Position numbers and translations under genes: made by a program. From Gracilibacillus salitolerans (GTDB taxonomy: Bacteria; Bacillota; Bacilli; Bacillales; Amphibacillaceae), in NCBI RefSeq assembly GCF_009650095.1, contig NZ_CP045915.1, positions 3,906,001 through 3,970,000 on the forward strand: 64,000 nucleotides of DNA, in the 5' to 3' direction. Shown here one piece after another: positions 9,440-19,400 of this stretch. Within the stretch, counting starts at the first letter, position 1, and each line of letters begins with the position of its first letter. The notes beneath the pieces are model-generated. The model was not told where the DNA came from. It did no database searches and saw nothing but the letters and a program-made list of their open reading frames with translations.

Positions 9440-9510
9440 GCTTATTCACACTGGCGCGACTAAGGGGTCGCAAGGACGCAAGAGCAGGTAGGGCTTGCGT
9501 TGCTTAAGTT
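9440..9510 (+). ncRNA. Candidate structured leader RNA upstream of cvfB
   Basis: Two adjacent stems: GCGAC/GTCGC, then ACGCAAG/CTTGCGT with an 11-nt loop, joined by AAGG. The string GGACGCAA also occurs in the core of class I cyclic-di-GMP riboswitches, but the remaining conserved parts of that fold are not evident, so I do not assign a class. GC content here is above its surroundings. A terminator-like stem follows at 9627-9659, just ahead of the cvfB ribosome site, as expected for a regulated leader. Confidence 0.35.
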
Positions 9511-9626
9511 AGAAAATTCCCAGTGGAACATGTACCGCGGTTAAGTGAAATTCCAATAATGAAATTTCCCACCCGAATTTATCGGGATTAAAAAAATAAT
9601 AAATCTTATGTGTTACTTTATGAATC

Positions 9627-9660
9627 AAAGGGGTACTCTTATAGTAAGAGTACCCCTTTT
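9627..9660 (+). terminator. Terminator-like stem directly ahead of cvfB
   Basis: A perfect 15-bp stem with a 3-nt loop ends in CCCCTTTT, 35 bp before the cvfB start. It could be an attenuator of the cvfB leader or could end transcription from an upstream RNA. Confidence 0.6.
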
Positions 9661-9694
9661 CCAATACATATAAGTAAAGAAAGAAGGGCTTGAT

Positions 9695-10543
9695 ATGAAT
9701 AATCAAATAGGTACAATCCAAAAGCTGGAGGTACTACGAAAAATCGATACCGGTTATGTTTTAGAAGACGACATACTCTTACACCATAATGAAACGGACT
9801 CAGAACTTGAAGCCGAGCAATCTGTTGATGTTTTTCTTTATCAGGATAAAAAAGGACAAACTGTTGCAACGACACAATTACCAACTGTTCAAATCGATAC
9901 GTATGGCTGGGCTAAAGTTGTGGAAGTATTACCGCACTTGGGTGTATTTGTTAACATTGGTACAACAAAAGAAATCCTCGTATCAAAAGATGATCTGCCA
10001 TTGTTTGAAGACGTATGGCCAGCGGTAGGTGATGAGCTTTATGTTACATTAGGAAAAGATCAGAAAGGGCGTCTTCTCGCACTTCCTGCAACAGAAGGAG
10101 TTTTTGAAAGAGTATTCGAATCAGCATCCAATGATCTATTAAACACAACCATCAGTGGTCGCATCTATCGTACAGATAGAGAAGGTGCTGTATGTATAAC
10201 TGAAGAAAGCTATCGCGGATTTATCCATCACACCGAACGAAAAAAAGAGCCGCGGTTAGGCGAACTAGTAGAAGGTCGTGTGATTGAAGTGAAGCCTGAC
10301 GGAACATTAAATGTATCTCTAAGACCATTAAAACAACACAGTATGGGTGAAGATGCTGACGCAATATTGGCACGACTAGAAGAAAGTGGTGGCGTTATTC
10401 CGTTTTCCGACAAAAGTGACCCTGAAGATATTCGCGACACATTTAACATAAGTAAAGCAGCATTCAAACGTGCACTTGGCAAATTAATGAAAGAAAGAAA
10501 AATTGAACAACGTGATGGAAAAACTTACTTAATTGCTAAATAA
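9695..10543 (+). CDS. cvfB: CvfB-family S1 RNA-binding protein
   Basis: Cytoplasmic RNA-binding protein of the CvfB/YitL family, 282 residues. Several S1-like oligonucleotide-binding domains are seen (about 1-65, 70-135 with the GVFVNIG motif, 145-215) and a C-terminal winged-helix (about 225-282). Family members influence RNA turnover and virulence gene expression in Staphylococcus aureus. ATG follows AAGAAGGGCTTGAT. It is monocistronic, preceded by a structured leader and a strong stem-loop. Unrelated to the sugar genes around it. Confidence 0.88.
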   Translation: MNNQIGTIQKLEVLRKIDTGYVLEDDILLHHNETDSELEAEQSVDVFLYQDKKGQTVATTQLPTVQIDTYGWAKVVEVLPHLGVFVNIGTTKEILVSKDDLPLFEDVWPAVGDELYVTLGKDQKGRLLALPATEGVFERVFESASNDLLNTTISGRIYRTDREGAVCITEESYRGFIHHTERKKEPRLGELVEGRVIEVKPDGTLNVSLRPLKQHSMGEDADAILARLEESGGVIPFSDKSDPEDIRDTFNISKAAFKRALGKLMKERKIEQRDGKTYLIAK

Positions 10544-10636
10544 CCGTACTTATAAAAAACAGATATCCTGAAAAATACCTTTGGCATCCAGACAATGTAT
10601 GATTTGTTTGAGTCATAGGTATTTATATTTTTAAAA

Positions 10637-11440
10637 TCAAATAATTAAACCACTAAAAACCATAAATAAATTAATGATGAAATGCCACATAATTGCCGGA
10701 AAAATGCTATTCGCTCGTATCACTACAATCGCAAAGAATAGCCCGCCAATGGAAAAACTAACGGCAGCCAGTATTGGAATGCCCAGAACGACATGTTGAA
10801 TTCCAAAAGCTAAACTAGTAACGATTAACGCAAAGACCATCGAAAATTCTTTAGAGAGTAAATTCAAAAATGCCCCTCGCCAAATTAGCTCCTCTATAGT
10901 AGCATTGATGAGCGAAAATATAATAGCAAAGAAAAGAAGATTTCTTATTTGTTCCATGTTATTAAAGAATAGAATCAGTGGAACGAATACTACCACATTA
11001 CATAAAATAGCTATTTTTAGGAATTTACTTATTTTGATAAAATGAAAGCCATGCGTAACAAACGGGAAGTATACTCTATTATGCCATTGAGGTTTATTTA
11101 GGTAAGAATCAACTGGCTTTTTATAAAGGTAAGAGGTGAATACAAGACTTAATATTACAATACTGAGTAATATGCGGTCTAAAATAACTATTACCTGGAT
11201 GTTTTCCATGTATATGTGTAACAGCTGCCTTACCGATACATATAACTGAAAACTTAACAAAAAAATAAAAATGTTAATGATTATGTATCTATATCTCTTA
11301 ATAGCAATTCCAAGTGCAAATAAACAAGCAAATACTAATAGGACTAATGTTGTATTGTTACCATATGAGATAACCATCATACCACATAGAAATATAGTCC
11401 CTATGATTATTTGGATGAAATTATCCTTCGTTTTTTTCAT
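10637..11440 (-). CDS. CPBP-family intramembrane metalloprotease
   Basis: Membrane protein (267 residues, about eight helices) with the CPBP/Abi signature in its C-terminal half: EELIWRG (the EExxxR motif), a FGIQH motif and a final H in MWHFI. The family includes CAAX-prenyl-type proteases and bacteriocin self-immunity proteins. I take the ATG at 11440, behind AAGGAGATAAC; the longer open frame to 11521 has no ribosome site. It stands alone between cvfB and a LacI regulator; substrate unknown. Confidence 0.8.
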   Translation of the reverse strand: MKKTKDNFIQIIIGTIFLCGMMVISYGNNTTLVLLVFACLFALGIAIKRYRYIIINIFIFLLSFQLYVSVRQLLHIYMENIQVIVILDRILLSIVILSLVFTSYLYKKPVDSYLNKPQWHNRVYFPFVTHGFHFIKISKFLKIAILCNVVVFVPLILFFNNMEQIRNLLFFAIIFSLINATIEELIWRGAFLNLLSKEFSMVFALIVTSLAFGIQHVVLGIPILAAVSFSIGGLFFAIVVIRANSIFPAIMWHFIINLFMVFSGLII

Positions 11441-11627
11441 GTTATCTCCTTGTGTTTTATTAATTATAGATAAATGATAGGAGCTTTTAATTAAAGGGTT
11501 GTGTATAAAAAAATAATCCACATATCATAGTATTTTATACCTTATTGTTTAGTTTTCAAGTAGAAAATGAAAAAAAATACGTTACATTTACAAAGTTTTC
11601 AACATATTAATTTTTGGTTGCGTTATT

Positions 11628-11765
11628 TTATCTCGAAGAGCGGTCGTCAGCAACTCTCCTACTAAATGACATAGATGACCTGTGAATTCTACGTGCGAGA
11701 TTAACGGCCTCTATCTCACCATGTACAGTTTCACTAGTATCTCCACAGTAAAGCGGTATTCTCAT
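11628..11765 (-). other. Unexplained 45-codon open frame after the LacI gene
   Basis: Frame opening at ATG 11765, 30 bp beyond the LacI-regulator stop, rich in Arg and Ser codons (CGT, CGC, AGG) unlike neighbouring genes. The +1 frame of the same stretch is also mostly open, which is more typical of a repeat or decayed element than of a gene. The ribosome site is poor (GAGGGAA, 2-3 nt before ATG). Positions 11441-11627 hold nothing else recognisable. Confidence 0.25.
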
Positions 11766-11795
11766 TTCCCTCGCTTTGATGAGATACCATTAAAT

Positions 11796-12827
11796 TCACA
11801 GTTTAGTTATGCTACAGGATTCTCTCACTTCTAAATAAGGATCAAGAAGTATATCTTTACTTTCATTACTTGATTTACTAGCATTTATCAGCAGATCTAT
11901 CGCTTTTTTTCCAAGTTCATTATAAGGATGGCTTACGGATGTTATTTCAGGGCTTGAATTTTTTGCCAAATCTGTATTATCGAAACCGACAAAATCAAAT
12001 GGCTTCATTCTTTTTCTTCTGCATGCTTTAAGCGCTCCAATGATAACCAAATCATTTATTCCTATTAATGCTGTCGGTAATTTATCTTTGTTTAACATTA
12101 GTAATTTATCTATCGCTTCTTCTCCTGTTTGCACATCAAACCCACTATAGATTTGCCAACTTTCCCTGATTGTTAAGTCGTATTTTGATAAGAGATTTCT
12201 ATAAGCTTCGACTTTAATATCCGTAGTTGTGATTCCTTTCACACCACCGATAAGGCCGATTTTCTTATGACCTTGACGGACTAAATGATTGACAGCTAAT
12301 TCCATCCCTTTTGCCTCATCCGTTCGCACACTATGACAATGAAGACCATCAATTTTTCCGTTAATCATCATAACAGGCAATTTATCCAAAACTTGCGATA
12401 CCTCACTTACCTCCACTGCATCAGGAAATTTTTTATTAATTCTGCCACCCATTAAAATGATACCTTCTACTTGTCGCTCAGAAAGGAGCCTTAAGTATTT
12501 AGATTCCATTTCACTACTGTTCATCGAATTACATAATATAAGCGTATATCCCTTCGTCAATGCATATTTTTCTGCTTCAATAAATACTTGCGAAAAAAAA
12601 GGATTCGTTATATCTGGCAAAACGAATCCTATCATTTTTGTTTCCTTCTTTGTTAAACTTCTCGCTACAGCATTAGGCTGATAATCATATTTATCAATGA
12701 GACCAAGCACTTTTTTTCTAGTTTTTGCACTCACCGGATAATTACCTGCGATCACTCTGGAAACTGTAGCGGAAGAAACTCCTGCTTCTTTTGCAATATC
12801 GTATATCGTTATTGATTTACGTTTCAT
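11796..12827 (-). CDS. LacI-family transcriptional repressor
   Basis: Sugar-responsive DNA-binding regulator of 343 residues. The N-terminal helix-turn-helix and hinge (1-60) begin TIYDIAKEAGVSSATVSR, and a periplasmic-binding-protein-like sensor domain fills the rest (60-340). LacI-type proteins bind palindromes with central CG, so this one is a candidate for the AACCGGTT pair at the GH30 promoter 2.5 kb away, though that link is inference. A cre/LacI-like sequence at 12851-12864 in its own promoter may mean autoregulation or CcpA control. Confidence 0.88.
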   Translation of the reverse strand: MKRKSITIYDIAKEAGVSSATVSRVIAGNYPVSAKTRKKVLGLIDKYDYQPNAVARSLTKKETKMIGFVLPDITNPFFSQVFIEAEKYALTKGYTLILCNSMNSSEMESKYLRLLSERQVEGIILMGGRINKKFPDAVEVSEVSQVLDKLPVMMINGKIDGLHCHSVRTDEAKGMELAVNHLVRQGHKKIGLIGGVKGITTTDIKVEAYRNLLSKYDLTIRESWQIYSGFDVQTGEEAIDKLLMLNKDKLPTALIGINDLVIIGALKACRRKRMKPFDFVGFDNTDLAKNSSPEITSVSHPYNELGKKAIDLLINASKSSNESKDILLDPYLEVRESCSITKL

Positions 12828-12850
12828 ATTATCTACTCTTTCTTTGTATA

Positions 12851-12864
12851 TGTAATCGTTTTCT
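12851..12864. promoter_or_regulatory. cre-like site at the LacI-regulator promoter
   Basis: TGTAATCGTTTTCT, 13 of 14 matches to TGWNANCGNTNWCA, 24 bp before the start codon of the LacI gene. It could also be this regulator's own operator. Confidence 0.45.
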
Positions 12865-12953
12865 ACAAAATTATATGAATAATATAGAAAAAAATGTATT
12901 AATTCTCTCTAAATACTCTCCATCCAACCGGAATTCTCCTCTTCTCCATAAGC

Positions 12954-12982
12954 AAAAACCCCTGACAAAAGAAGCCAGGGGC
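12954..12982 (-). terminator. Orphan leftward terminator upstream of the LacI gene
   Basis: Stem CCCCTG/CAGGGG followed by five T on the minus strand. No leftward gene lies between it and the rightward M23 gene at 13147, so it is either an attenuator in the LacI leader or a relic. The rest of 12865-13146 shows nothing beyond the M23 ribosome site. Confidence 0.65.
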
Positions 12983-13146
12983 AATTCCTAATATAATCTT
13001 TTAAAAGCAAAGCTTATCAGAAATCTCCGGATCTAAGCCCACGATTATTTAATTGTTAAATAATGGATCAACTGTTTTCTAAATACAATTAAACCGTTAT
13101 ACTTACTATGTAGAAACAGGATTAACTTGAATAAGGAGAATGAAAA

Positions 13147-14112
13147 ATGAAGAAACTTCAATTAACTAGTATCGGATTTTTATTAGGGGTAATGCTTGTT
13201 GCTTGTAACAATGATAATGAGAGCGAACAAGAGGAAAATAATCCTTCCGAAGAAACTGTCTCTGCAGATCAATTTCCAAATGAATTTTTAGCAAATAATT
13301 TTGAAATAATTTACAACCAAACAAGTGAATCGTTTCAAGAAATGGTATCGTTGGATGAATTCCAAGAAGTAGGTAGTGACTTTAATAGTGGAGTTAATAG
13401 CCTTGAACTCGTATCTGAAATGCCTATTCAAAATCTAACAGAATACCAATGGATCAGTGACGAAGGAGACAAAGGAATTACCACTCATTTTGCAGATGAT
13501 CAAACTATTGAAGGGATACAACTCACACCAGTTACCAGTCATCCAGAAAGTGATGAGGTCTATACAGAAAATACTTACCAGATGCCCATGACTGGAGAGT
13601 GGTTCACTTTCTGGGGTGGTACGAATGAGCTTGTCAATTATCATTATGCCGTTGAAAGTCAGAGATATGCTTTCGATTTGGTTATTGTAGAAGAAGATTC
13701 CACTTATAAAGGGGATCCAACAAATAATGAAAGTTACTATGCGTTCGGGAAGGATGTCCTAGCCCCAAGAGAAGGACTAGTCGTCTCCGTAGAGAATAAC
13801 ATACCAGACAATACGCCGACAGTTGATACAAATGCTGAGGAGCCACTTGGTAACCATGTTATCCTAGAACATGAAAATAACGAATACAGCTTTATTGCTC
13901 ATTTCAAACAAGGATCCCTTGAGGTAGATGAAGGAGATCAAGTCAATGCTGGCGATTTATTAGGAAATGTGGGTAACTCGGGAAATTCCAGTGAACCCCA
14001 TATTCATTTTCATGTGGGAGATGGAGTTGATTTAGAAGAATCTACTTCTATCAGGATTAAGTTAGAAAATGGAGAAGAACCTGTTCGTGGGGATTTTGTT
14101 GAAGGATTTTAA
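13147..14112 (+). CDS. M23-family peptidase lipoprotein
   Basis: Membrane-anchored cell-wall peptidase-like protein, 321 residues. Lipobox LVAC near residue 20 is followed by an acidic linker, a DUF3887-like domain (about 40-135) and a LytM/M23 domain (about 150-315). The C-terminal zinc motif HIHFH is intact. The first motif reads QRYAFD, with Gln where classical HxxxD enzymes have His; this variant occurs in a recognised M23 subgroup, so activity is not excluded. ATG follows AAGGAGAATGAAAA. Monocistronic with its own terminator. Confidence 0.82.
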   Translation: MKKLQLTSIGFLLGVMLVACNNDNESEQEENNPSEETVSADQFPNEFLANNFEIIYNQTSESFQEMVSLDEFQEVGSDFNSGVNSLELVSEMPIQNLTEYQWISDEGDKGITTHFADDQTIEGIQLTPVTSHPESDEVYTENTYQMPMTGEWFTFWGGTNELVNYHYAVESQRYAFDLVIVEEDSTYKGDPTNNESYYAFGKDVLAPREGLVVSVENNIPDNTPTVDTNAEEPLGNHVILEHENNEYSFIAHFKQGSLEVDEGDQVNAGDLLGNVGNSGNSSEPHIHFHVGDGVDLEESTSIRIKLENGEEPVRGDFVEGF

Positions 14113-14195
14113 TCAGTTACCTTTTGTATAATACTTCTAGAGTGTTAGTTATATTGTGGGAAATACTAGCAGAGGATAGGGATCTATTAATGCGA

Positions 14196-14252
14196 GAGTT
14201 CAGCTTCTCGTCGAGTAAAACTCATCTGCTCGACGGGAACTCTTATTTTTTC
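14196..14252 (+). terminator. Terminator after the M23 gene
   Basis: Two-part stem GAGTTC/GAACTC and GTCGAG/CTCGAC with a T-rich tail ending in six T. Confidence 0.75.
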
Positions 14253-14309
14253 GCTTCTTATCCTTTAGACTGTCCCTCTATTCGACATTTGAGCGCTCGT
14301 TTTTTGGTT

Positions 14310-14729
14310 CTAGCAATTACCGCTTATTTTAATATAATCTATTAAAAAATCTCTGTCTTCTGGAAAACTTAAATCTAATTTTGTTAATTCGTCTACGTTT
14401 TTCCATGCGATATCATATATTAAATGATCTGGGTCTTGAATTTTTCGTTGACCACCGACAATCTTCACTAAAAAATAATGAACTTCGAAAGAAATGCCAA
14501 GTTCCTTATGGCTACCTTTTTTCACTGTTAATTCATCAACTAATTCAACAACATAACCTGTTTCTTCCTCAAATTCCCGAATACAACAATCTTCAAAAGT
14601 TTCATTTTTCTCTTGTCCCCCTGGTGGTACAGACCATTTTTTATCCTCTTCTGGTTTACCTTGTAATACCATAAGCAATTCAGCATTTTCATTGATACAT
14701 ACACCTGAAGAACCGAACCATTTTTCCAT
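14310..14729 (-). CDS. NUDIX hydrolase
   Basis: Small cytoplasmic pyrophosphohydrolase of the NUDIX (MutT-like) family, 139 residues. The Nudix box is recognisable at about residues 37-59: GGQEKNETFEDCCIREFEEETG fits GX5EX7REUXEEXGU, with its catalytic glutamates present. ATG follows GGAGTTGATCCAAC. Substrate cannot be told; it stands alone, convergent with the M23 gene. Confidence 0.88.
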   Translation of the reverse strand: MEKWFGSSGVCINENAELLMVLQGKPEEDKKWSVPPGGQEKNETFEDCCIREFEEETGYVVELVDELTVKKGSHKELGISFEVHYFLVKIVGGQRKIQDPDHLIYDIAWKNVDELTKLDLSFPEDRDFLIDYIKISGNC

Positions 14730-14859
14730 GTTGGATCAACTCCTAACTAATTTTTCTTTGTATTCCTCAATACAATACACGTTAATAAATAACCAACACT
14801 AACATAATGATACAAAAGCATATACTTGGAGTTAAACAGTATCAGGGTGAATAAATATT

Positions 14860-14909
14860 AAAAAAGAGTATCTGTCATTCAAGTTATTTTTACTAGAATG
14901 ACAGATACT
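14860..14909 (-). terminator. Terminator of the GH106-sulfatase operon
   Basis: A 14-bp stem (AGTATCTGTCATTC and complement) followed by six T on the minus strand, 140 bp past the sulfatase stop. The remaining sequence of 14730-15049 holds no further feature. Confidence 0.8.
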
Positions 14910-15049
14910 AGTTTTGACAACCTTCTACCCTTACTTTCGTTTTCCCTTATACGGATACAGGTTTTCTGGACACTTTTTCTATATGAATTGCCAAATAGAA
15001 CACAAAGGAATTAGCATTAATCATGTTTATAAAATATAATTGATAAAAA

Positions 15050-16411
15050 CTAATAACTTATTTCTTCCGGCAACACCTTCCGCTGACCACTTTCGACTTC
15101 TGCAGCACCTCTAATCTCTGGCGTTTCTCCCTCCACCTTTCGAATAAAGTCTAATAATCTCTCACGCAAACGTTCTTTTACCTCTCTGTGAGATTTCAGT
15201 TCGATTAAATTGGTTAGTTCATAAGGATCTGCTTCAAGGTCATATAAAAATTCTTCCTGATAAACCGATGCTTTATCATGTTCAGCTGGATGTAGTGATA
15301 GATTGGAAACACTGTACTTCCACCTTTGTGTTCGAACAGCTCGACCTACTTGTGATTCACTAATTTGAATAAAGACTTCATTTTTCCAATCTATATCTTT
15401 ATTAGTAACCAATGGCAAAAAGGATCGTCCTGATAATTCATCAGGTACATCAATCCCAGCTGCATCTAATAGAGTCGGCGCAAAATCAATCAGACTTACC
15501 AGCTCTTTCTTTCGTCCACCCTCAACAAAACCAGGTCCAGTAACAGCAGTGGGAATTCGAACAGAGCTCTCATGACAAGAGCGTTTATATTCTTTATTAC
15601 GAGTTTTAAAATGGCAACCATGATCTGAAGTAAATAGGACAATCGTATTATCCTCTATCTGCAAACTTTTAAGTACATCCATTAATCTTCCTAATGCTTC
15701 ATCAAGTCGTTTTACCATGCCATAATAGCCACCTAATTGCTGAAATGCGGTTCCACTTAATGCTTGAAGATCTGGCGGTGTCCATCTCGACGTATATTTT
15801 TCACTATATCCTGTTGGTGCCGGATAATCATCTGTACGATTTTGATGGTGTGGCTCTAAAAAAGATAAAAATAAGAAAAACGGATGAGCTTTTTTGTCTT
15901 CTTTTTCAATAAAACGAATGGCTGCATCTGTCAGCGCATCGACACGATAACCAGGTAAATCCACAGGTTCTTGCTTATTATTATAAACTCTTGTTTGATA
16001 AGGTTCAGACGTATGCTCTAATCCATTGGCAGCAAGCCAGTAGTCATAGCCGCCTTGCCTTTCTTCACTTACCGGTTCTTCGGCAGCTAAATGCCACTTT
16101 CCAATATATCCGGTATAGTAGCCATTCTCTTTAAAGTAATCCGCTAAAGTCTTTTCCTCCGCTGGTAGTGGAATACCATTTCTAAAGCATCCTGTCTCGG
16201 TTGCATATTTCCCTGTTTGAAAGCAAGCACGAGCTGGCGCACATACAGGTTGGCAAGTAAAAGAATGATATAAGTGTGTACCCTCCTGTGCGACTCTGTC
16301 AAAATTAGGAGTTAAATCTAAAGGATTACCATGAACACCTGTGGTATCCCAACGCTGCTGATCTGTAAAAAAAACAATTACGTTCGGTTTACTAGATTGT
16401 TGCTTTTTCAA
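15050..16411 (-). CDS. Cytoplasmic arylsulfatase-type sulfatase
   Basis: Sulfatase of the alkaline-phosphatase fold (453 residues) that hydrolyses sulfate esters, presumably from a sugar. The formylglycine motif CAPAR (C57 to R61) lies in the usual N-terminal place, with metal ligand D17 in FFTDQQR and a further metal site TSDHG near residue 265. It would need a formylglycine-generating enzyme or anSME encoded elsewhere. Translation starts at TTG behind GGAGGCGAATCA. No signal peptide, so it acts on imported material. It follows the GH106-like gene by 13 bp in one operon, suggesting a sulfated rhamnose-containing oligosaccharide such as an ulvan fragment; that is inference. Confidence 0.85.
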   Translation of the reverse strand: MKKQQSSKPNVIVFFTDQQRWDTTGVHGNPLDLTPNFDRVAQEGTHLYHSFTCQPVCAPARACFQTGKYATETGCFRNGIPLPAEEKTLADYFKENGYYTGYIGKWHLAAEEPVSEERQGGYDYWLAANGLEHTSEPYQTRVYNNKQEPVDLPGYRVDALTDAAIRFIEKEDKKAHPFFLFLSFLEPHHQNRTDDYPAPTGYSEKYTSRWTPPDLQALSGTAFQQLGGYYGMVKRLDEALGRLMDVLKSLQIEDNTIVLFTSDHGCHFKTRNKEYKRSCHESSVRIPTAVTGPGFVEGGRKKELVSLIDFAPTLLDAAGIDVPDELSGRSFLPLVTNKDIDWKNEVFIQISESQVGRAVRTQRWKYSVSNLSLHPAEHDKASVYQEEFLYDLEADPYELTNLIELKSHREVKERLRERLLDFIRKVEGETPEIRGAAEVESGQRKVLPEEISY

Positions 16412-16424
16412 ATGATTCGCCTCC

Positions 16425-19400
16425 TTACTCCGTATCTCTCACATCGATCAATTCATGCTTTTTATAATCAAAATACTTTCCTTCCAATAATCCTGCTAAC
16501 GTATTTGTTATCTGTATAGCTATTTTATTTTCACCGTTTCTTAACAGGTCACCACTGATTTCCCAAACATAGGGAGACCAAGCTTTCACTCCTAATGAAA
16601 CATCATTAACCATTACTTCGACAACATCATGTATGTCGTCGATCTCCTCGATATTTATTTGATAACTAGTGTTTTCTGGATTAAGCTCTATGTTTCTAGT
16701 GAATTCAAGCGTACCCGCATAAAAAGGCAACCTTTCAAAAGGACCGATCAACGAATGTGCAGTAGTTGGCTTTTCTACCAAAATAGGAGTTTTCTCTTCA
16801 TTAAATTGAACCCCAAAATCTCCTCTGAAATAAATAGGATCCACGACACCATCCCAATCTTTATAAACCTTACCTTTGATAGCAATCAGGTTTTCCCCTT
16901 CGAGTAAATGACGTCTTATATCCGAAACGATATTGTTGTGATCGTAGACAAACATCTGCTGAAAAGACTCCGTATCTATCTTTTGGTGATTAATATAGAT
17001 CGACAAATCTTCCGAAATAGCCTTGCGATCCATCATAAGTGTGCAATCAGTTGGCATATTTTCAACGATAAAATTCGTTTGGTAATTTACTTCAATCGGA
17101 TAATTTAAATGGAGTTTCATTGGTGTTCCAAATAATTGCTTAAACGAAACAGGTAACGAATTATTTTTGGACAAATCTTCACATTGATCAATAAAGGTTT
17201 TCGCAGTTACTTGACTTTGTTGTACTTCAGAGCCTGCGATATTTAAGTGAAAGGAATCGAATCGCACGATGTTTTTTTCCTTCGTCTCCATTTGCCATTC
17301 TTGCTTACTTGCTATTTCGATGATTTTCCCTTCTTTTTCACTTGTTGCTATTGGATCGGAATTTTTCTCAATTTGCACCATATAGGATTGATATGGCTCA
17401 AACTGTAAATCTATTTGCGAAAAACCATCTCTAAACACAGATGACATTAGCGTTCTTTCCCCTCTCTCTAAATCTATTAAGTAGTAGGCATGATTCTCTT
17501 TCGCTTTATAAAGACCAAGTGATACCTCATGTCTGCCCTCTTCCTGATTGGTAACAAAAAGGAGTTCAGAATCATCCAATTTCCGGTGCTGGACTAAAAA
17601 GCTTTGCGATTGATCCTTCACATCGACAAACACCTCTTCATCCAGAATATTTTCCAATAAGGAGAATAACGGTTTTGTTTTCTCAGATGCATTAGAAAAA
17701 GGTATGAAATAAGCATTCACTTGTGACTTGTTGTCATCCTCATCGAATAATTGTTTCATTTCCTGATAATGACTCGTATCTTCTCCAATATCTTCATATG
17801 GCAATAATCCGTTCGCAATCACCGTTCCACCTTGTTGGAGAAAAAGCTTGATTTGTTTCCATGCCTGCTTTTCCAAGTTTGTCATCGGAGGCAAAATTAA
17901 TACTGCATAAGTTGCTTTGCCGATTTTTATTTTGCCATCCGCTATTTCTGCCTTCCACAAAATCTCTGGATCCAGATGATCATAATCTTTATATCCCTTC
18001 GTAAGCTCTAGACAAATATCTGCCCAGTCATTTTTCAGATTTTCCAACGTAGCTTTTTCCTGCTCACTTTCTCCTGCATAAGAAAAAGAGGCAAATGGAT
18101 TCGCCATTTTGGTCCAGAAGCTTGTTGTTGGATCTAACACAGCAATAGGACGAATTACTTCTCCCTGACTCATTAAGTAGCTGATTCGTGATACATAATC
18201 ACCAAGCTTTCTATAATGTTTCCAATAAGGATTTTGGATGAATTGCGAAGGCGGTGCATCATGTTTCACCAAACTATTTAACGTATAAAAAAATGCATGA
18301 AAATTGAAGAAATTAATACCTAAAACCGCAAGTCGGTCAATCATCCACTTCGCATCCTGCAATGTCATAGACCAGCCTACACTATGAAAACATTCGATTA
18401 AAGCTCTATCACGATTTAGCTGATTACTTAAGGCACTTATCATTTTTGGATTGGCTCTCATGCTGAAGAAATACCTTTTAAAAATCCAGTCAAGCGACCG
18501 TCCAAGCTTTTCATGTGCACTGTCACCGCCGGGTACATGACTGTAAACCTGTCCTGACATCCTTGCAGATGGCACTTCGGCGACATAGTCAATTCCTGCC
18601 TTCTCACACCAATCATGGATTTGCTTATGGTACGTATCTCTTAACAAGACATGAATCGACTGAAAATAGTGATAACGAATCTTTGCATAATCCTTCGCAT
18701 CAGTGATTAGTAAGTATAAATATTCTCTAATATCATAGCCATAGGTATCTTTTATATATGGAACTAGCTGAGGAGACCATGGAAATCGCCCTAATAAGTG
18801 AGTCTCATCAGTAAACATTCCCTTCACTGTCTTTCCGAAATGTGGACCCAATTTCTCTAAGTAACGGTCATGTGTTAACTGTATAAATGATTGAATGGCT
18901 TCTTTATGCAATGGATCCACAAAAGTACCATAGTATTTAAAATCTTCTATTTCCTCTTCAATAAAACAATGAATCTCCCAACTACCGTTAGGTGCATCCC
19001 ACTCTAGTACTTTTTTAGGTCCATAAGTAAAGAAACGTCTTTGATTATATGCGGTTAATCCCGTCTTCTGATAAATATGCTCTACCTGTGAGTTTCCAAT
19101 TTTCAGCTTGAGGTCAATCGCTTCCTCCCATTTAAGTTCCTTCGTATCAGGTTTAACCGGAACAGCTCTGGCAAATAGAATTTTCCCCCAAGGCAATGTA
19201 ATCCTCACTTTCTGTTCTCCGTTTACTTTTTCAGCATGATGCACTAGGTTTGTTTGTTTAGCATCCTTATGCTCTAATGTTACTTCTCCGCCAGCCATAC
19301 CGCTTGGATAAGGATACTCATCATATAACCAAACATCCATACCATAACTTGCAGCAATTTGGATCGCATATTCTACCTTGTCGAACCATTGATCAGACAA

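Noticed and set aside
9517..9540. TGGAACATGTACCGCGG, similar to the T-box core
   Set aside because: The T-box consensus is interrupted, no specifier stem is visible, and the downstream gene cvfB is not an aminoacyl-tRNA or amino-acid gene.
9746..9758. ATACCGGTTAT inside cvfB, similar to the GH30 operators
   Set aside because: It is within a conserved coding region and the palindrome arms are imperfect.
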